DNA from: Falsiroseomonas selenitidurans
Lineage (GTDB): Bacteria; Pseudomonadota; Alphaproteobacteria; Acetobacterales; Acetobacteraceae
DNA length: 64,000 bases
Assembly: GCF_012103215.1 (NCBI RefSeq)
Contig: NZ_JAAVNE010000007.1
Location: forward strand, 1 to 64,000
Reading direction: 5' to 3'
The position numbers and the translations under genes are program-made. The notes under the pieces were generated by a model that saw only the letters and a list, made by a program, of their open reading frames with translations, had not been told where the DNA came from and searched no databases. Positions 16,091-24,829 of this stretch are shown piece after piece. The first letter of the stretch is position 1, and the number at the start of each line of letters is the position of its first letter.

Positions 16091-17529
16091 CGGCCGGCCC
16101 GCTGCTGCTGGCGCTGCCGGGCGCGGTAGCGGTCCATGAAGGTGCCGCCCGGCTCCGGCGCCGGCAGGTTGCGCCCGGCGGTCCAGCCGCCGGCGAAGGG
16201 CAGCCAGGCGAAGGCGCCGCGCCGGGCCCCCAGCCGCGCCAACGCCCCCATGCCAAGCCGCGTCGCCAGGCGATAGGCGCCCGGGCGCCGCGCGAACCAG
16301 GCCCAGAAGCCGAGGCCGCTGCGCATCGTGGCCGGGGTCAGATGGCGTTCGAACTCCCGCTCCCGCCAATGGCGCATCAGCTTGGGCAGCGGGATCTTCA
16401 CCGGGCAGACGCTTTCGCATTTGCCGCAGAAGGTGCTGGCATTGGGCAGGTGGCCGGCCTTCTCCACGCCGATCAGCGTCGGCGTCAGCACGGAGCCCAT
16501 CGGGCCGGGATAGACCCAGCCATAGGCGTGCCCGCCGGTCACGCCATAGACCGGGCAGTGGTTCATGCAGGCGGCGCAGCGGATGCAGCGCAGCATTTCC
16601 TGGAAATCGGTGCCGATCATGTTGGACCGGCCATTGTCGATCAGGACCACATGGTAGTCCTCCGGCCCATCCAGGTCGCCGTCGCGGCGGATGCCGGTGG
16701 AGAAGGTGGTATAGACCGAGAAATCCTGCCCGGTGGCGGAACGGGCCAGCAGCCGCAGCAGGCTGGTCGCGTCTTCCAGCGTCGGCACCACCTTTTCGAT
16801 CGACGCCAGCACGATGTGGGTCTTCGGCAGGGTCTGCGTCAGGTCGCCATTGCCCTCATTCGTCACGATGACGGAGGAGCCGGTCTCGGCGATCAGGAAA
16901 TTCGCGCCGGTGATGCCGACATCGGCGGCCAGGAAGCGCGACCGCAGTTTCGTGCGTGCCTCCGCCATGATGTCACTGCGCTCATGGAACACGCGGTCCC
17001 GGGGCAGTTCCGTGTGCATCTCCCGGAAGGTGCTCTCCCAGTCCTCGCGGTTGAGGTGGAAGGCCGGGCCGATGATGTGGCTCGGCGGCTCCTTGCGAAT
17101 CTGCAGGATGTATTCGCCGAGATCGGTCTCCACCGGCTCGATGCCATGGGCTTCCAGGTGCTCGTTGATCCCGAGTTCCTCGGAGATCATCGACTTGCCC
17201 TTGGTGACCGTGCGCGCGCCCTTCTCCCGGCAGATCTTCAGCACGGTGGCGCGGGCGTCATCCGCGGTGGAGCACCAATGCACGGTGCCGCCGGCGCGCT
17301 CCACCTGCGCCGCATAGGCTTCCAGGTAGAAGTCGAGATGCGCCAGGGTGTGGTTCTTGATGTCCCGCCCGATGTCCCGCAGCCGCTCGAACTCCGGCAG
17401 CGCGGCGACGGCGGCGGCGCGCTTGGCGTGGGACGTGCCCTTGCTGCGGTCGAGCGCCTTCTGCAGCCCGGTATCCGCCAGGGCGCGGGCGGCATTGGCC
17501 TTGAAGGCGGGGGAGGTGATGTGGACCAA
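16087..17529 (-). CDS. lutB: LutB-type iron-sulfur L-lactate oxidation subunit
   Basis: A 480-residue LUD-plus-ferredoxin protein. The LUD domain covers about residues 70-290 (KGKSMISEELGINEHLE, FLIAETGSSVIVTNEGNGDL). Two 4Fe-4S motifs follow: CIRCAACMNHCP near residues 315-326 and CGKCESVCP near residues 365-373. A helical C-terminal tail completes it. The frame opens with TTG at 17529, supported by AGGAG 9 bp upstream; no in-frame ATG or GTG exists nearby. It overlaps the small downstream gene by 4 bp. With LutA (24034-24822) and LutC it would oxidise L-lactate to pyruvate. Confidence 0.93.
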   Translation of the reverse strand: MVHITSPAFKANAARALADTGLQKALDRSKGTSHAKRAAAVAALPEFERLRDIGRDIKNHTLAHLDFYLEAYAAQVERAGGTVHWCSTADDARATVLKICREKGARTVTKGKSMISEELGINEHLEAHGIEPVETDLGEYILQIRKEPPSHIIGPAFHLNREDWESTFREMHTELPRDRVFHERSDIMAEARTKLRSRFLAADVGITGANFLIAETGSSVIVTNEGNGDLTQTLPKTHIVLASIEKVVPTLEDATSLLRLLARSATGQDFSVYTTFSTGIRRDGDLDGPEDYHVVLIDNGRSNMIGTDFQEMLRCIRCAACMNHCPVYGVTGGHAYGWVYPGPMGSVLTPTLIGVEKAGHLPNASTFCGKCESVCPVKIPLPKLMRHWREREFERHLTPATMRSGLGFWAWFARRPGAYRLATRLGMGALARLGARRGAFAWLPFAGGWTAGRNLPAPEPGGTFMDRYRARQRQQQRAGR

Positions 17530-17595
17530 GGGCGCGCTCTCCTGCTTCCCGCTGATATAGCGCGGAAAGCCCCGCCGTGCAGCCTCGCCCGGAGA

Positions 17596-18654
17596 CTACC
17601 CGAGAAGCCGCCCGATCACCCGCGCCGTGTAATCCACCACCGGGATGATCCGGCCGTAGTTGATCCGCGTCGGCCCGATCACGCCGATGGCGCCGACGAT
17701 CTGCTCCGCCCCGTTGCGGAAGGGCGAGACCACCATCGAAAGCCCCGCGCTGTCGAACAGGCCGCTCTCGGCACCGATGAAGATCTGCACGCCCTCGCCG
17801 CGCTGCGCCAGATCCAGCAGGCGCAGCATGGTCTCCTGCGCCTCCAGCCGCTCGAACAGCGCCTGGATCTCCTGCACCCGCTGCACATGGTCCAGATTCT
17901 GCAGCAGCTTGGCCTGGCCGCGCAGGATCAGCGACCCGCCGGCGCCGCCCGCCCAGGTGCCCAGGCCGGCCTCGATCACCTGATGGGTCAGCGCGTCCAG
18001 CGCCGTGCGGTTGGCGGCGATCTCCTCCGCCACCGTGCCGCGGGTTTCCTCCAGCGTGCGGCCGGACAGGCGGGCGTTCAGGTAGTTGCTGGCCTGCTGC
18101 AGGGCGGAGGGCGGCAGGCCCAGCGGCACCTCGATGACGCGGTTTTCCACCTGGCCATCCGCCGTCACCAGCACCACCAGGGCGCGGCCGGTGCCGAGCG
18201 CGACGAATTCGATGTGCCGCACCGGTGCTTCGCGCTTCGGCGCCACCACCAGCCCGGCGGCGCCGGCGAGGCCAGAGAGCATCTGGCTGGCCTCGCCCAG
18301 CGTCTCCTGCAGGGAACGCCCACCGGCGGCGCAGCGGGCGGCGATGGCGTCCCGCTCCTCCTCCGCCAAGGCGCCGAATTGCAGCAGGCCATCGACGAAC
18401 AGCCGCAGCCCGCGTTCCGTCGGCAGGCGCCCGGCGGAGGTGTGCGGGGCGAATAGCAGCCCGGCATCCTCCAGATCCGCCATCACGTTGCGGATGGTCG
18501 CCGGCGAGAGCGCGTGCGGCAGCCGGCGCGACAGGGTGCGGGACCCCACTGGCTCCCCGGTCTGGACGTAAAGCTCCACCAGCTCGCGCAGGATGGACGC
18601 GCTGCGATCGTCCAGTCCCGGTGGCAGCGGGATGGCGGTGGCGGAATGGCTCAT
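17596..18654 (-). CDS. hrcA: Heat-inducible transcription repressor HrcA
   Basis: A repressor of heat-shock operons such as groESL that binds CIRCE sites. The N-terminal winged helix carries ILRELVELYVQTGEPVGSRT and LSPATIRNVMADLEDAGLL (about residues 20-65), the family hallmark. A GAF-like central domain and the C-terminal VIGPTRINYGRIIPVVDYTA follow. About 352 residues from ATG 18654, which is normal. Starts at 18666 and 18699 are also possible and none has a clear ribosome site. I see no CIRCE sequence upstream, and the usual partners grpE and dnaK are not in the window. Confidence 0.93.
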   Translation of the reverse strand: MSHSATAIPLPPGLDDRSASILRELVELYVQTGEPVGSRTLSRRLPHALSPATIRNVMADLEDAGLLFAPHTSAGRLPTERGLRLFVDGLLQFGALAEEERDAIAARCAAGGRSLQETLGEASQMLSGLAGAAGLVVAPKREAPVRHIEFVALGTGRALVVLVTADGQVENRVIEVPLGLPPSALQQASNYLNARLSGRTLEETRGTVAEEIAANRTALDALTHQVIEAGLGTWAGGAGGSLILRGQAKLLQNLDHVQRVQEIQALFERLEAQETMLRLLDLAQRGEGVQIFIGAESGLFDSAGLSMVVSPFRNGAEQIVGAIGVIGPTRINYGRIIPVVDYTARVIGRLLG

Positions 18655-18916
18655 CGCGGGCGCCATGGTCGGGCGCAGCGGCCTGGTGATCGGACCCATC
18701 GGGCGTGTCCCAAACCGTGAAATTTCAGAGATGACGCTAGGGGCCTGCAACGGGGCGGGTCAACCGGCATGGTCCACAAGGTCATGCCTCGGGTCCCAAT
18801 CTGCAAGGTTTCGACACGATGATGCCATCCGGCGGTTACGACGGCCTGCTTCCCTGCGGGCATCGTGACGGGAGTCGGGGCATGGCGACCAGCCTGTGGG
18901 CGGTGTTGCGGGATGG

Positions 18917-19159
18917 ATGGCTGCGGCGGGGCGGTGGCGCGTGACGGCGGTGTTGACCGCGGCCTCGTTGCTGCTGGCCGGCGGGGCGGGGCTGCTTGCC
19001 TCCCTGCTGGTGGCGCCCCTGCGCAATGCCGGGCGGATGCTGGCGCTGGTCGCGGCCTCCGCCGCCGCGGTGGGGCTGGGGCTGCTCCTGCTGATCGGGC
19101 CGCCTGAGCCCGGCTTCTTCCTGACCGGCCTGCTGCCGGAGGATCTCGGCCGGCTGTGA
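18917..19159 (+). CDS. Small hypothetical membrane protein
   Basis: About 80 residues with two hydrophobic helices, roughly residues 8-30 (VTAVLTAASLLLAGGAGLLA) and 40-65 (LALVAASAAAVGLGLLLLIG). No known family. The open frame extends upstream to a GTG at 18896; the ATG at 18917 lacks a clear ribosome site. It lies divergently from hrcA and ends 42 bp before the lytic transglycosylase start. It may be a real inner-membrane protein or a chance frame in GC-rich DNA. Confidence 0.4.
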   Translation: MAAAGRWRVTAVLTAASLLLAGGAGLLASLLVAPLRNAGRMLALVAASAAAVGLGLLLLIGPPEPGFFLTGLLPEDLGRL

Positions 19160-19201
19160 CCGCGGTTGACGGGCGGGCCTTGGCGGGCCACCTCCGCCGG
19201 C

Positions 19202-19840
19202 ATGCTGGTCCGCATCGCTGCCGTGCTGCTGTCCCTGGCCGGGCCCGCCTTGGCTGAAGCCGACCCGCGAGCGGACGATCCCTGGACCGCCTGCACCCGC
19301 GCCATCGCGGCGGCGGAGGCGCAGGCCGGCATCCCGGACGGCGTGCTGCGGGCGATCGCGCAGGTGGAAAGCGGGCGGGCCCGCCCCGGCGGCGGCGTCG
19401 CCCCCTGGCCCTTCGCGCTGAATGCCGGCGGCGAGAGCCTGTTCCCGGAAACCGCGGCGGCGGCCGTGGCGCAGGTGGAGGCGCTGCGGGCGGCGGGGCG
19501 GCGTTCCATCGATGTAGGCTGCATGCAGGTGAATCTGGTGCACCATCCGGACGCCTTCCCGACGCTGGAGGCCGCCTTCCACCCGCCGAGCAATGTCGCC
19601 TATGCCGTGCGCTTCCTGCGGGAGTTGCGGGGGCGCAGCCAGGGCTGGGCGGAAGCCATCGCCGGCTACCATTCGCTGGAGCCGGGCCGCGGCCTGGCCT
19701 ATCACGCCCGGGTGCGGGTGGCGCAGGGCGCGGCGCTGCCGGCGCGGACCGTGGCCGGGCTGTGTGCACCGGGCCTGCGGGCGCGGCTGGTGATCCCGCC
19801 CGGCGCCGGCGCCAGGCCGCGCCTGGTCTGCCGGAGGTAG
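19202..19840 (+). CDS. Periplasmic lytic transglycosylase (SLT domain)
   Basis: A secreted murein hydrolase of 212 residues. The signal peptide MLVRIAAVLLSLAGPALAEA leads into an SLT domain. The catalytic Glu is in AIAQVESGRA (about residue 55), followed by ESLFPETAAAAVAQVEAL and the conserved SIDVGCMQVNLVHH, then NVAYAVRFL and AGYHSLEPGRG. The frame is open from a TTG at 19166, but the ATG at 19202 starts exactly at the signal peptide. It would cleave the glycan strand to 1,6-anhydromuramyl products. Transglycosylases of this size are also found in secretion or flagellar systems, none of which is nearby. Confidence 0.88.
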   Translation: MLVRIAAVLLSLAGPALAEADPRADDPWTACTRAIAAAEAQAGIPDGVLRAIAQVESGRARPGGGVAPWPFALNAGGESLFPETAAAAVAQVEALRAAGRRSIDVGCMQVNLVHHPDAFPTLEAAFHPPSNVAYAVRFLRELRGRSQGWAEAIAGYHSLEPGRGLAYHARVRVAQGAALPARTVAGLCAPGLRARLVIPPGAGARPRLVCRR

Positions 19841-19908
19841 GGGATCGGACGGCACGGAACCGGGCCGGTTTCCGGCGGTTGCAGCCACATCACGCAAGAG
19901 GTCGCGAC

Positions 19909-20160
19909 ATGGGGTTCATCTGGACGATCATCATCGGCTTCTTTGCCGGGGCCCTGGCCAAGTTCCTGATGCCGGGGCGTGACCCGGGCGGCTTCATCAT
20001 CACCATCCTGCTCGGCATCCTGGGTGCCGTGGTCGCCACCTGGCTGGGCCAGGCGATCGGCTGGTACAGGGCCGGGGAGGGTGCGGGCTTCATCGGCGCG
20101 GTGGTCGGCGCCGTCATCGTGCTGGCGGTGTTCCGGGCGGTGGCGGGGCGCCGCGCCTGA
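19909..20160 (+). CDS. GlsB/YeaQ/YmgE family small membrane protein
   Basis: An 83-residue integral membrane protein with three helices: GFIWTIIIGFFAGALAKFLM (2-21), IITILLGILGAVVATWLG (29-46) and FIGAVVGAVIVLAVFRAVAG (about 61-80). The pattern and PGRDPGGF loop match the Transgly_assoc/YeaQ family, usually stress-responsive; its function is unknown. The ribosome site AGAGG lies 7-8 bp before the ATG at 19909. It converges on the M15 peptidase gene with only 7 bp between stops, without a visible terminator. Confidence 0.9.
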   Translation: MGFIWTIIIGFFAGALAKFLMPGRDPGGFIITILLGILGAVVATWLGQAIGWYRAGEGAGFIGAVVGAVIVLAVFRAVAGRRA

Positions 20161-20167
20161 CCCGGGC

Positions 20168-20755
20168 CTACTCCGACATCTTGCTGGTCAGGCCGCGGGT
20201 GTCGACATGGGTGAAGTTCTCGCTGGGATAGGCGTGGATGTAGCCCTTCAGCGCGAACCAGGTGCCGAAGGGCCAGACCTTCCAGCTCCGCGGCAATTCC
20301 CCGAAGGCGATGGTGCCGGCGGAGACCTTCACCGCCTTGCGCTCGAACATCACCGGGGCGAAGAACATCCGCCCCGAATTGCTCCATTCCTGCAGGATGC
20401 CGGCCACTTCCGTGCAGGCCATGCCGGCGACTTTGAAGTCGATGGCGGTGAAGGCCATGTGCTGGCTGGTCTTGGCGCGGCCGGTATAGCCGGTGGCCTT
20501 GTCGGTGGAGGCCTGGTTGTAGGCCTCGCTGCGATAGACGCTCTGCACGCTGACGGACTTCCCCAGATGCTCGCGCAGGGCTTCCAGCACGATGATGGTG
20601 GGGATGATGTTGTCCCAGATCGCCTCGGGCGGCCTGCTGTTCTGCGTGCCGAACTTGTTCTTGGACGAGGTCCGCGTCAGCAGTTCGGAAGCGTTGAAAT
20701 ACTTCAGCCCGAGCTGGCCGATGCGGGCGGCGAAGTCGGTCTTGTAGTCTGCCAT
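20168..20755 (-). CDS. M15-family D-Ala-D-Ala carboxypeptidase-like protein
   Basis: A 195-residue protein of the Peptidase_M15_3 type. VYRSEAYNQAS is followed by TSQHMAFTAIDFKVAG (first zinc His and Asp, about residues 100-115) and by NFTHVDTRG (third zinc ligand, about residues 182-190). No N-terminal signal peptide is visible, unusual for a periplasmic wall enzyme. Cytosolic or phage-endolysin-like forms exist, but no phage genes are nearby. The activity on peptidoglycan is inferred from the zinc motif. Confidence 0.75.
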   Translation of the reverse strand: MADYKTDFAARIGQLGLKYFNASELLTRTSSKNKFGTQNSRPPEAIWDNIIPTIIVLEALREHLGKSVSVQSVYRSEAYNQASTDKATGYTGRAKTSQHMAFTAIDFKVAGMACTEVAGILQEWSNSGRMFFAPVMFERKAVKVSAGTIAFGELPRSWKVWPFGTWFALKGYIHAYPSENFTHVDTRGLTSKMSE

Positions 20756-20844
20756 GGCGGGTTCCTCCCGCGCCGATCATGGCGCGGGCAGGTACCGCCG
20801 CGGCTTCGCGGCCCGTCACATGGTTCCGGCGTGTTGCGCGGCGA

Positions 20845-21798
20845 TCAGGCCGCGCCGACCTTGGCTTCGATCGCATCCCACAAAGCGCGTTCCAGGTGCA
20901 CGCCGTCGAAGCGGGCGACTTCCTGCAGCCCGGTGGGGGAGGTGACGTTGATCTCGGTCAGGTAGCCGCCGATCACGTCGATGCCGACGAAGATCAGGCC
21001 GCGGGCCTTCAGCTCCGGTCCGATGGCGGCGCAGATCTCGCGCTCCCGGTCCGTCATGGTGGTCTGGGTGGCCTTGCCGCCGACATGCATGTTGGACCGC
21101 GCCTCGCCGGCCGCCGGCACGCGGTTGATGGCGCCCATCGGCACGCCATCCACCAGGATGATACGCTTGTCGCCCTCGCGCACCGCGGGGACGTATTTCT
21201 GGATCACCAGCGGCTCCCGCGACCGCTCGGTGAACATCTCCACCAGGGCGTTCATGTTGGGATCGTCGGGGCGCAGGTGGAAGACGCCGGCGCCGCCATT
21301 GCCGAACAGCGGCTTGATGATGATGTCGCCGTGGCTTTCCCGGAATTTCCGGATCTGGCCGATATCGGCCGTCACCAGCGTCAGCGGCATCAGCTCAGGG
21401 AAGTGGGTGACGTAGAGCTTCTCCGGCGCGTTGCGCACGCTGGCCGGGTCGTTCACCACCAGGGTCTTCGGGTGGATATGCTCCAGGATGTGGGTGGCCG
21501 TGATGTAGGCCATGTCGAAGGGCGGGTCCTGGCGCATCAGCACCACATCCACCTGGCCGAGGTCCAGCTCCTCCGTCGCGCCCAGGGTGAAGTGGTCGCC
21601 CTTCACCCGGCGCACCTCCACCGGCTGCGCCTGGGCCAGCACCCTGCCGCCCAGCAGCGCCAGGTCGCGCACATGGTAGTGCCACAGGCTGTGGCCACGG
21701 GCCTGGGCTTCCAGCATCAGGGCGAAGGTGCTGTCGCCATCGATGTTGATCGAGGCGATCGGGTCCATCTGGACCGCGACACGAAGGGCGCGCGCCAT
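20845..21798 (-). CDS. gshB: Glutathione synthase GshB
   Basis: An ATP-grasp enzyme of 317 residues that joins gamma-glutamylcysteine and glycine. N-terminal [20 protein letters not shown], the PPFDMAYI motif, [17 protein letters not shown] (ATP-grasp loop) and [20 protein letters not shown] (C-terminal metal-binding block) are all family signatures. The ATG at 21798 has GGAG about 9 bp upstream. It is divergent from aroE and separated from the M15 gene by about 90 bp. gshA is not in the window. Confidence 0.95.
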   Translation of the reverse strand: MARALRVAVQMDPIASINIDGDSTFALMLEAQARGHSLWHYHVRDLALLGGRVLAQAQPVEVRRVKGDHFTLGATEELDLGQVDVVLMRQDPPFDMAYITATHILEHIHPKTLVVNDPASVRNAPEKLYVTHFPELMPLTLVTADIGQIRKFRESHGDIIIKPLFGNGGAGVFHLRPDDPNMNALVEMFTERSREPLVIQKYVPAVREGDKRIILVDGVPMGAINRVPAAGEARSNMHVGGKATQTTMTDREREICAAIGPELKARGLIFVGIDVIGGYLTEINVTSPTGLQEVARFDGVHLERALWDAIEAKVGAA

Positions 21799-21903
21799 GG
21801 TGATTGTCTCCGTTCCGGCCCCTCCTGTCGCATTGCCCGGGGTGGCGGGAAAGAGGGGGGGTGCCATTGACCGGGCCGGGCGGTGGAGGCACTGGATCGG
21901 GTG

Positions 21904-22743
21904 ATGAACATCCTGTCCGGAAAAGCGCGCAAGGCCGGTGTGCTGGGCTGGCCAGTGGCGCATTCGCGTTCCCCCCGGCTGCACGGCTTCTGGCTGGCGC
22001 GGCATGGCATCGATGGCGCCTACCTGCCGCTGCCGGTGCGGCCCGAGCATTTCGCCGAGGCGGTGCGCGCGCTGGCCCGGCTGGGCTTCGCCGGGGCCAA
22101 TGTCACCATCCCGCACAAGGAAGCCGCCTATGCGCTGTGCGATGCGGTGGATGCGGTGGGGCGGCGCGCCGGGTCGGTCAACACCCTGTTCTTCGGGGAG
22201 GATGGCCGGATCGAGGGCACCAGCACGGATGGCTACGGCTTCCTGGAATCGATCCGGGAGCAGGCGCCGGGCTGGCAGGCGACCGACGGCCCGGCGCTGA
22301 TCCTCGGCGCCGGCGGGGCGGTGCGGTCGGTCGCCGCGGCGCTGCTCGATGCCGGCTGCCCGCGCTTGATCCTCGCCAACCGCACCCCGGCACGGGCGGA
22401 GGCGCTGGCGCGCGACCTGGGCGGGCCGGTTGAGGTGACGGACTCGCCGCGGCTCGATGGCCTGGCGCTGCTGGTCAACGGCACCTCCCTCGGCATGGAG
22501 GGGGAGCCACCGCTCGAGATCGACCTGGCGCCGCTGCCACCCACCGCCGTGGTTGCGGACATGGTCTATGTGCCGCTGGAAACGCCCCTGCTGGCGCAGG
22601 CCCGGGCGCGCGGGCTGCGCGCGGTGGATGGGCTCGGCATGCTGCTGCACCAGGCGCGGCCGGGCTTCGAGCAATGGTTCGGCGTGGCGCCGGTGGTGGA
22701 TGCCGAGCTTCGGGCCTTCGTCGCGGCCGACCTCCTGCGATGA
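21904..22743 (+). CDS. aroE: Shikimate dehydrogenase AroE
   Basis: The fourth step of aromatic amino acid synthesis: reduction of 3-dehydroshikimate with NADPH. The catalytic Lys is in [10 protein letters not shown], the partner Asp in GTSTDGYGF, and the dinucleotide-binding loop is [18 protein letters not shown] followed by the NADP-preferring NRT ([11 protein letters not shown]). About 279 residues. ATG 21904 follows a GTG in the preceding codon, and an in-frame GTG lies further upstream at 21883. The stop overlaps the coaE start by 4 bp, the common aroE-coaE arrangement, and dnaQ follows. Confidence 0.95.
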   Translation: MNILSGKARKAGVLGWPVAHSRSPRLHGFWLARHGIDGAYLPLPVRPEHFAEAVRALARLGFAGANVTIPHKEAAYALCDAVDAVGRRAGSVNTLFFGEDGRIEGTSTDGYGFLESIREQAPGWQATDGPALILGAGGAVRSVAAALLDAGCPRLILANRTPARAEALARDLGGPVEVTDSPRLDGLALLVNGTSLGMEGEPPLEIDLAPLPPTAVVADMVYVPLETPLLAQARARGLRAVDGLGMLLHQARPGFEQWFGVAPVVDAELRAFVAADLLR

Positions 22744-23321
22744 AGGTCATCGGCCTGACCGGCAGCATCGGGATGGGGAAGTCCACCGCCGCCAACACCT
22801 TCCGCCGCCTGCGCATCCCGGTATTCGACGCGGATGCGGCGGTGCATGCGCTGCAGGGCCGCGGTGGCGCGGCGGTGGCGCCGGTGGAGGCCGCCTTCCC
22901 CGGCACCACCACCCAGGGCCGCGTGAATCGGGAGGCGCTGCGCGCCCGCGTGCTCGGCGACCCCGCGGCGCTGAAGCGCCTGGAAGCCATCATGCACCCG
23001 CTGGTCCGCCGCGCGGAACGGCGCTTCCTGGCCGCCGGCCGCCGGCGGGGCGACAGGCTGGCGGTGCTCGACATCCCCCTGCTGCTGGAAACCGGCGGGG
23101 AGAGGCGGGTGGATCTGGTGCTGGTGGTCTCCGCCCCCGCCGCCGTGCAGCGCGCCCGCGTGCTGCGCCGGCCGGGGATGACGCCGGACCGCCTGGCCGC
23201 CATCCTGGCGCGGCAGATGCCGGATGCGCAGAAGCGGCGGAAGGCGGATGCGGTGGTGCAGACCGGCCTTTCCCGCCACCATGCCCAGCGGCAGATCCGC
23301 GCCCTGGTCGGAAGGCTGTAG
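22740..23321 (+). CDS. coaE: Dephospho-CoA kinase CoaE
   Basis: The last step of coenzyme A synthesis. A 193-residue P-loop kinase with [12 protein letters not shown] at residues 5-16 (Met in place of the more usual Ser), the CoA-binding [10 protein letters not shown], and [20 protein letters not shown]. The ATG overlaps the aroE stop (ATGA). The next gene, dnaQ, starts 3 bp after the stop. Confidence 0.95.
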   Translation: MKVIGLTGSIGMGKSTAANTFRRLRIPVFDADAAVHALQGRGGAAVAPVEAAFPGTTTQGRVNREALRARVLGDPAALKRLEAIMHPLVRRAERRFLAAGRRRGDRLAVLDIPLLLETGGERRVDLVLVVSAPAAVQRARVLRRPGMTPDRLAAILARQMPDAQKRRKADAVVQTGLSRHHAQRQIRALVGRL

Positions 23322-23324
23322 CCC

Positions 23325-24023
23325 ATGCGCCAGATCGTGCTGGATACCGAGACCACCGGCCTCGACCCCGCCTCCGGCGACCGGGTGATCGAGGTGGCGG
23401 CGATCGAGATCTTCAACTTCATGCCGACCGGCGCGACCTACCACCAGCTGGTCGACCCGGAGCGCGACATCCCGGAGGAAGCCACGCGGGTGCACGGGAT
23501 GACGGCGGAGATGCTGCGCGGCAAGCCGCTGTTCCGCGACATCGCCGACCCGATGCTGGCCTTCCTGGGCGAGTCCGAGATCATCGCCCACAATGCGCCC
23601 TTCGATTTCGGCTTCCTGGATGCCGAGCTGGTGCGCGCCGGCCGGCCGCGGCTGGACCGGTCGCGGATGGTGGACAGCCTGGCGCTCGCCAAGCGGCGCT
23701 ACCCCGGCCTGCCCAACAGCCTGGATGCGCTGTGCCGTCGGCTGGGCGTGGATAACTCCATGCGCACCAGCCACAACGCGCTGCTCGACGTGAAGCTGCT
23801 GGCCGAGGTGTTCCTCGAGCTGATGGGCGGCAAGCAGCCGGGCTTCGAGCTGGCGGCGACGAGCAGCCGCCCGGCGCTGCCTGGCGCGATCGTGGTGGCG
23901 CCGGTGGCGCGCACGCCGCGTCCCATCACCCCCAGCCCGGCGGAGCGGGAGGCGCATGCGGCCTTCGTGGCCAAGCGCCTGAAGGACCCGCTGTGGCTTA
24001 CGCTGGGCGCGGCGCTGGACTAG
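23325..24023 (+). CDS. dnaQ: DNA polymerase III epsilon subunit (proofreading exonuclease)
   Basis: A DEDDh 3'-5' exonuclease of 232 residues. Exo I is IVLDTETTGLDP (residues 4-15), Exo II is IIAHNAPFDFGFLDAEL (about 86-102), and Exo III is SHNALLDVKLLAEVF (about 148-162) with the catalytic His and Asp. The C-terminal about 60 residues are the flexible region that binds the alpha subunit, ending KRLKDPLWLTLGAALD. It follows coaE by 3 bp, and lutA follows 10 bp later. Confidence 0.94.
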   Translation: MRQIVLDTETTGLDPASGDRVIEVAAIEIFNFMPTGATYHQLVDPERDIPEEATRVHGMTAEMLRGKPLFRDIADPMLAFLGESEIIAHNAPFDFGFLDAELVRAGRPRLDRSRMVDSLALAKRRYPGLPNSLDALCRRLGVDNSMRTSHNALLDVKLLAEVFLELMGGKQPGFELAATSSRPALPGAIVVAPVARTPRPITPSPAEREAHAAFVAKRLKDPLWLTLGAALD

Positions 24024-24033
24024 GCTCCCGGCC

Positions 24034-24822
24034 ATGTCGGCATCCCGTCCCCGCGTTGCGCTGTTCGTCACCTGCCTGGTGGACCTGTTCCGCCCCTCGG
24101 TCGGCTTCGCCGCCATGAAGCTGCTGGAACAGGCAGGCTGCGAGGTGGTGGTGCCGGAAGTGCAGACCTGCTGCGGCCAGCCCGCCTACAACAGCGGCGA
24201 CCGCGCCACCGCCACCGATCTGGCACGCGGCGTGGTGGATGCCTTCCTGCCCTATGACTACACCGTGGTGCCTTCCGGCTCCTGCGGCGGGATGCTCAGC
24301 CATCATTATCCCGGGCTGTTCGCGGACGACCCGCATTACCGCGGCCGTGCCGAAGCGCTGGCCGCCAAGACCTTCGAGCTGATGGCCTTCCTGGTGGATG
24401 TGCGCGGCCTGGCGCAGGTGCCGGCCGGCTTCGACGGCATCGTCACCTATCACGACAGCTGCTCGGGCCTGCGCGAGCTGGGCGTGAAGGCGCAGCCGCG
24501 CAAGCTGCTGGCCAGCATCCCCGGCCTGGCACTGCGGGAGATGGGGGACAGCGAGCTGTGCTGCGGCTTCGGCGGCACCTTCTGCGTGAAGTATCCGGAC
24601 ATCTCCACCCGGATGGTCGGCGACAAGACCAAAGACATCGCCGCCACCGGCGCCGACACCCTGCTGGCCGGCGACCTCGGCTGCCTGCTGAACATGGCGG
24701 GCAAGCTGTCCCGGGAAGGCTCGCCGGTGCAGGTCCGCCACGTGGCCGAGGTGCTGGCCGGGATGACGGATGAGGTGGCGCCGATCGGGATGACGCCAAG
24801 CGGGATGGCGAAGGGCGGGTAG
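24034..24822 (+). CDS. lutA: LutA-type (Fe-S)-binding lactate oxidation subunit
   Basis: A 262-residue protein with two CCG (cysteine-rich) domains: VQTCCGQPAYNSG (about residues 44-56) with SGSCGGMLSHHYP, and DSCSGLRELGVKAQPR with LCCGFGGTFCVKYP. These cysteines bind an iron-sulfur cluster and are typical of LutA/YkgE. It would complete the LutABC L-lactate oxidase with LutB and LutC, but lies about 6.5 kb away behind aroE-coaE-dnaQ on the other strand. Glycolate oxidase GlcF-like proteins share the domain, but their length is greater. Confidence 0.88.
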   Translation: MSASRPRVALFVTCLVDLFRPSVGFAAMKLLEQAGCEVVVPEVQTCCGQPAYNSGDRATATDLARGVVDAFLPYDYTVVPSGSCGGMLSHHYPGLFADDPHYRGRAEALAAKTFELMAFLVDVRGLAQVPAGFDGIVTYHDSCSGLRELGVKAQPRKLLASIPGLALREMGDSELCCGFGGTFCVKYPDISTRMVGDKTKDIAATGADTLLAGDLGCLLNMAGKLSREGSPVQVRHVAEVLAGMTDEVAPIGMTPSGMAKGG

Positions 24823-24829
24823 CCCCGCC

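Noticed and set aside
18655..18916. CIRCE element upstream of hrcA
   Set aside because: No TTAGCACTC/GAGTGCTAA pair can be found.
18865..19107. Open frame of 80 codons overlapping the small membrane protein
   Set aside because: Composition is that of a shadow frame (Gly/Ala/Arg/Cys bias), with no resemblance to a protein.
23438..23974. Minus-strand frames opposite dnaQ
   Set aside because: DnaQ exonuclease motifs are on the plus strand; the opposite frames have no recognisable motif.
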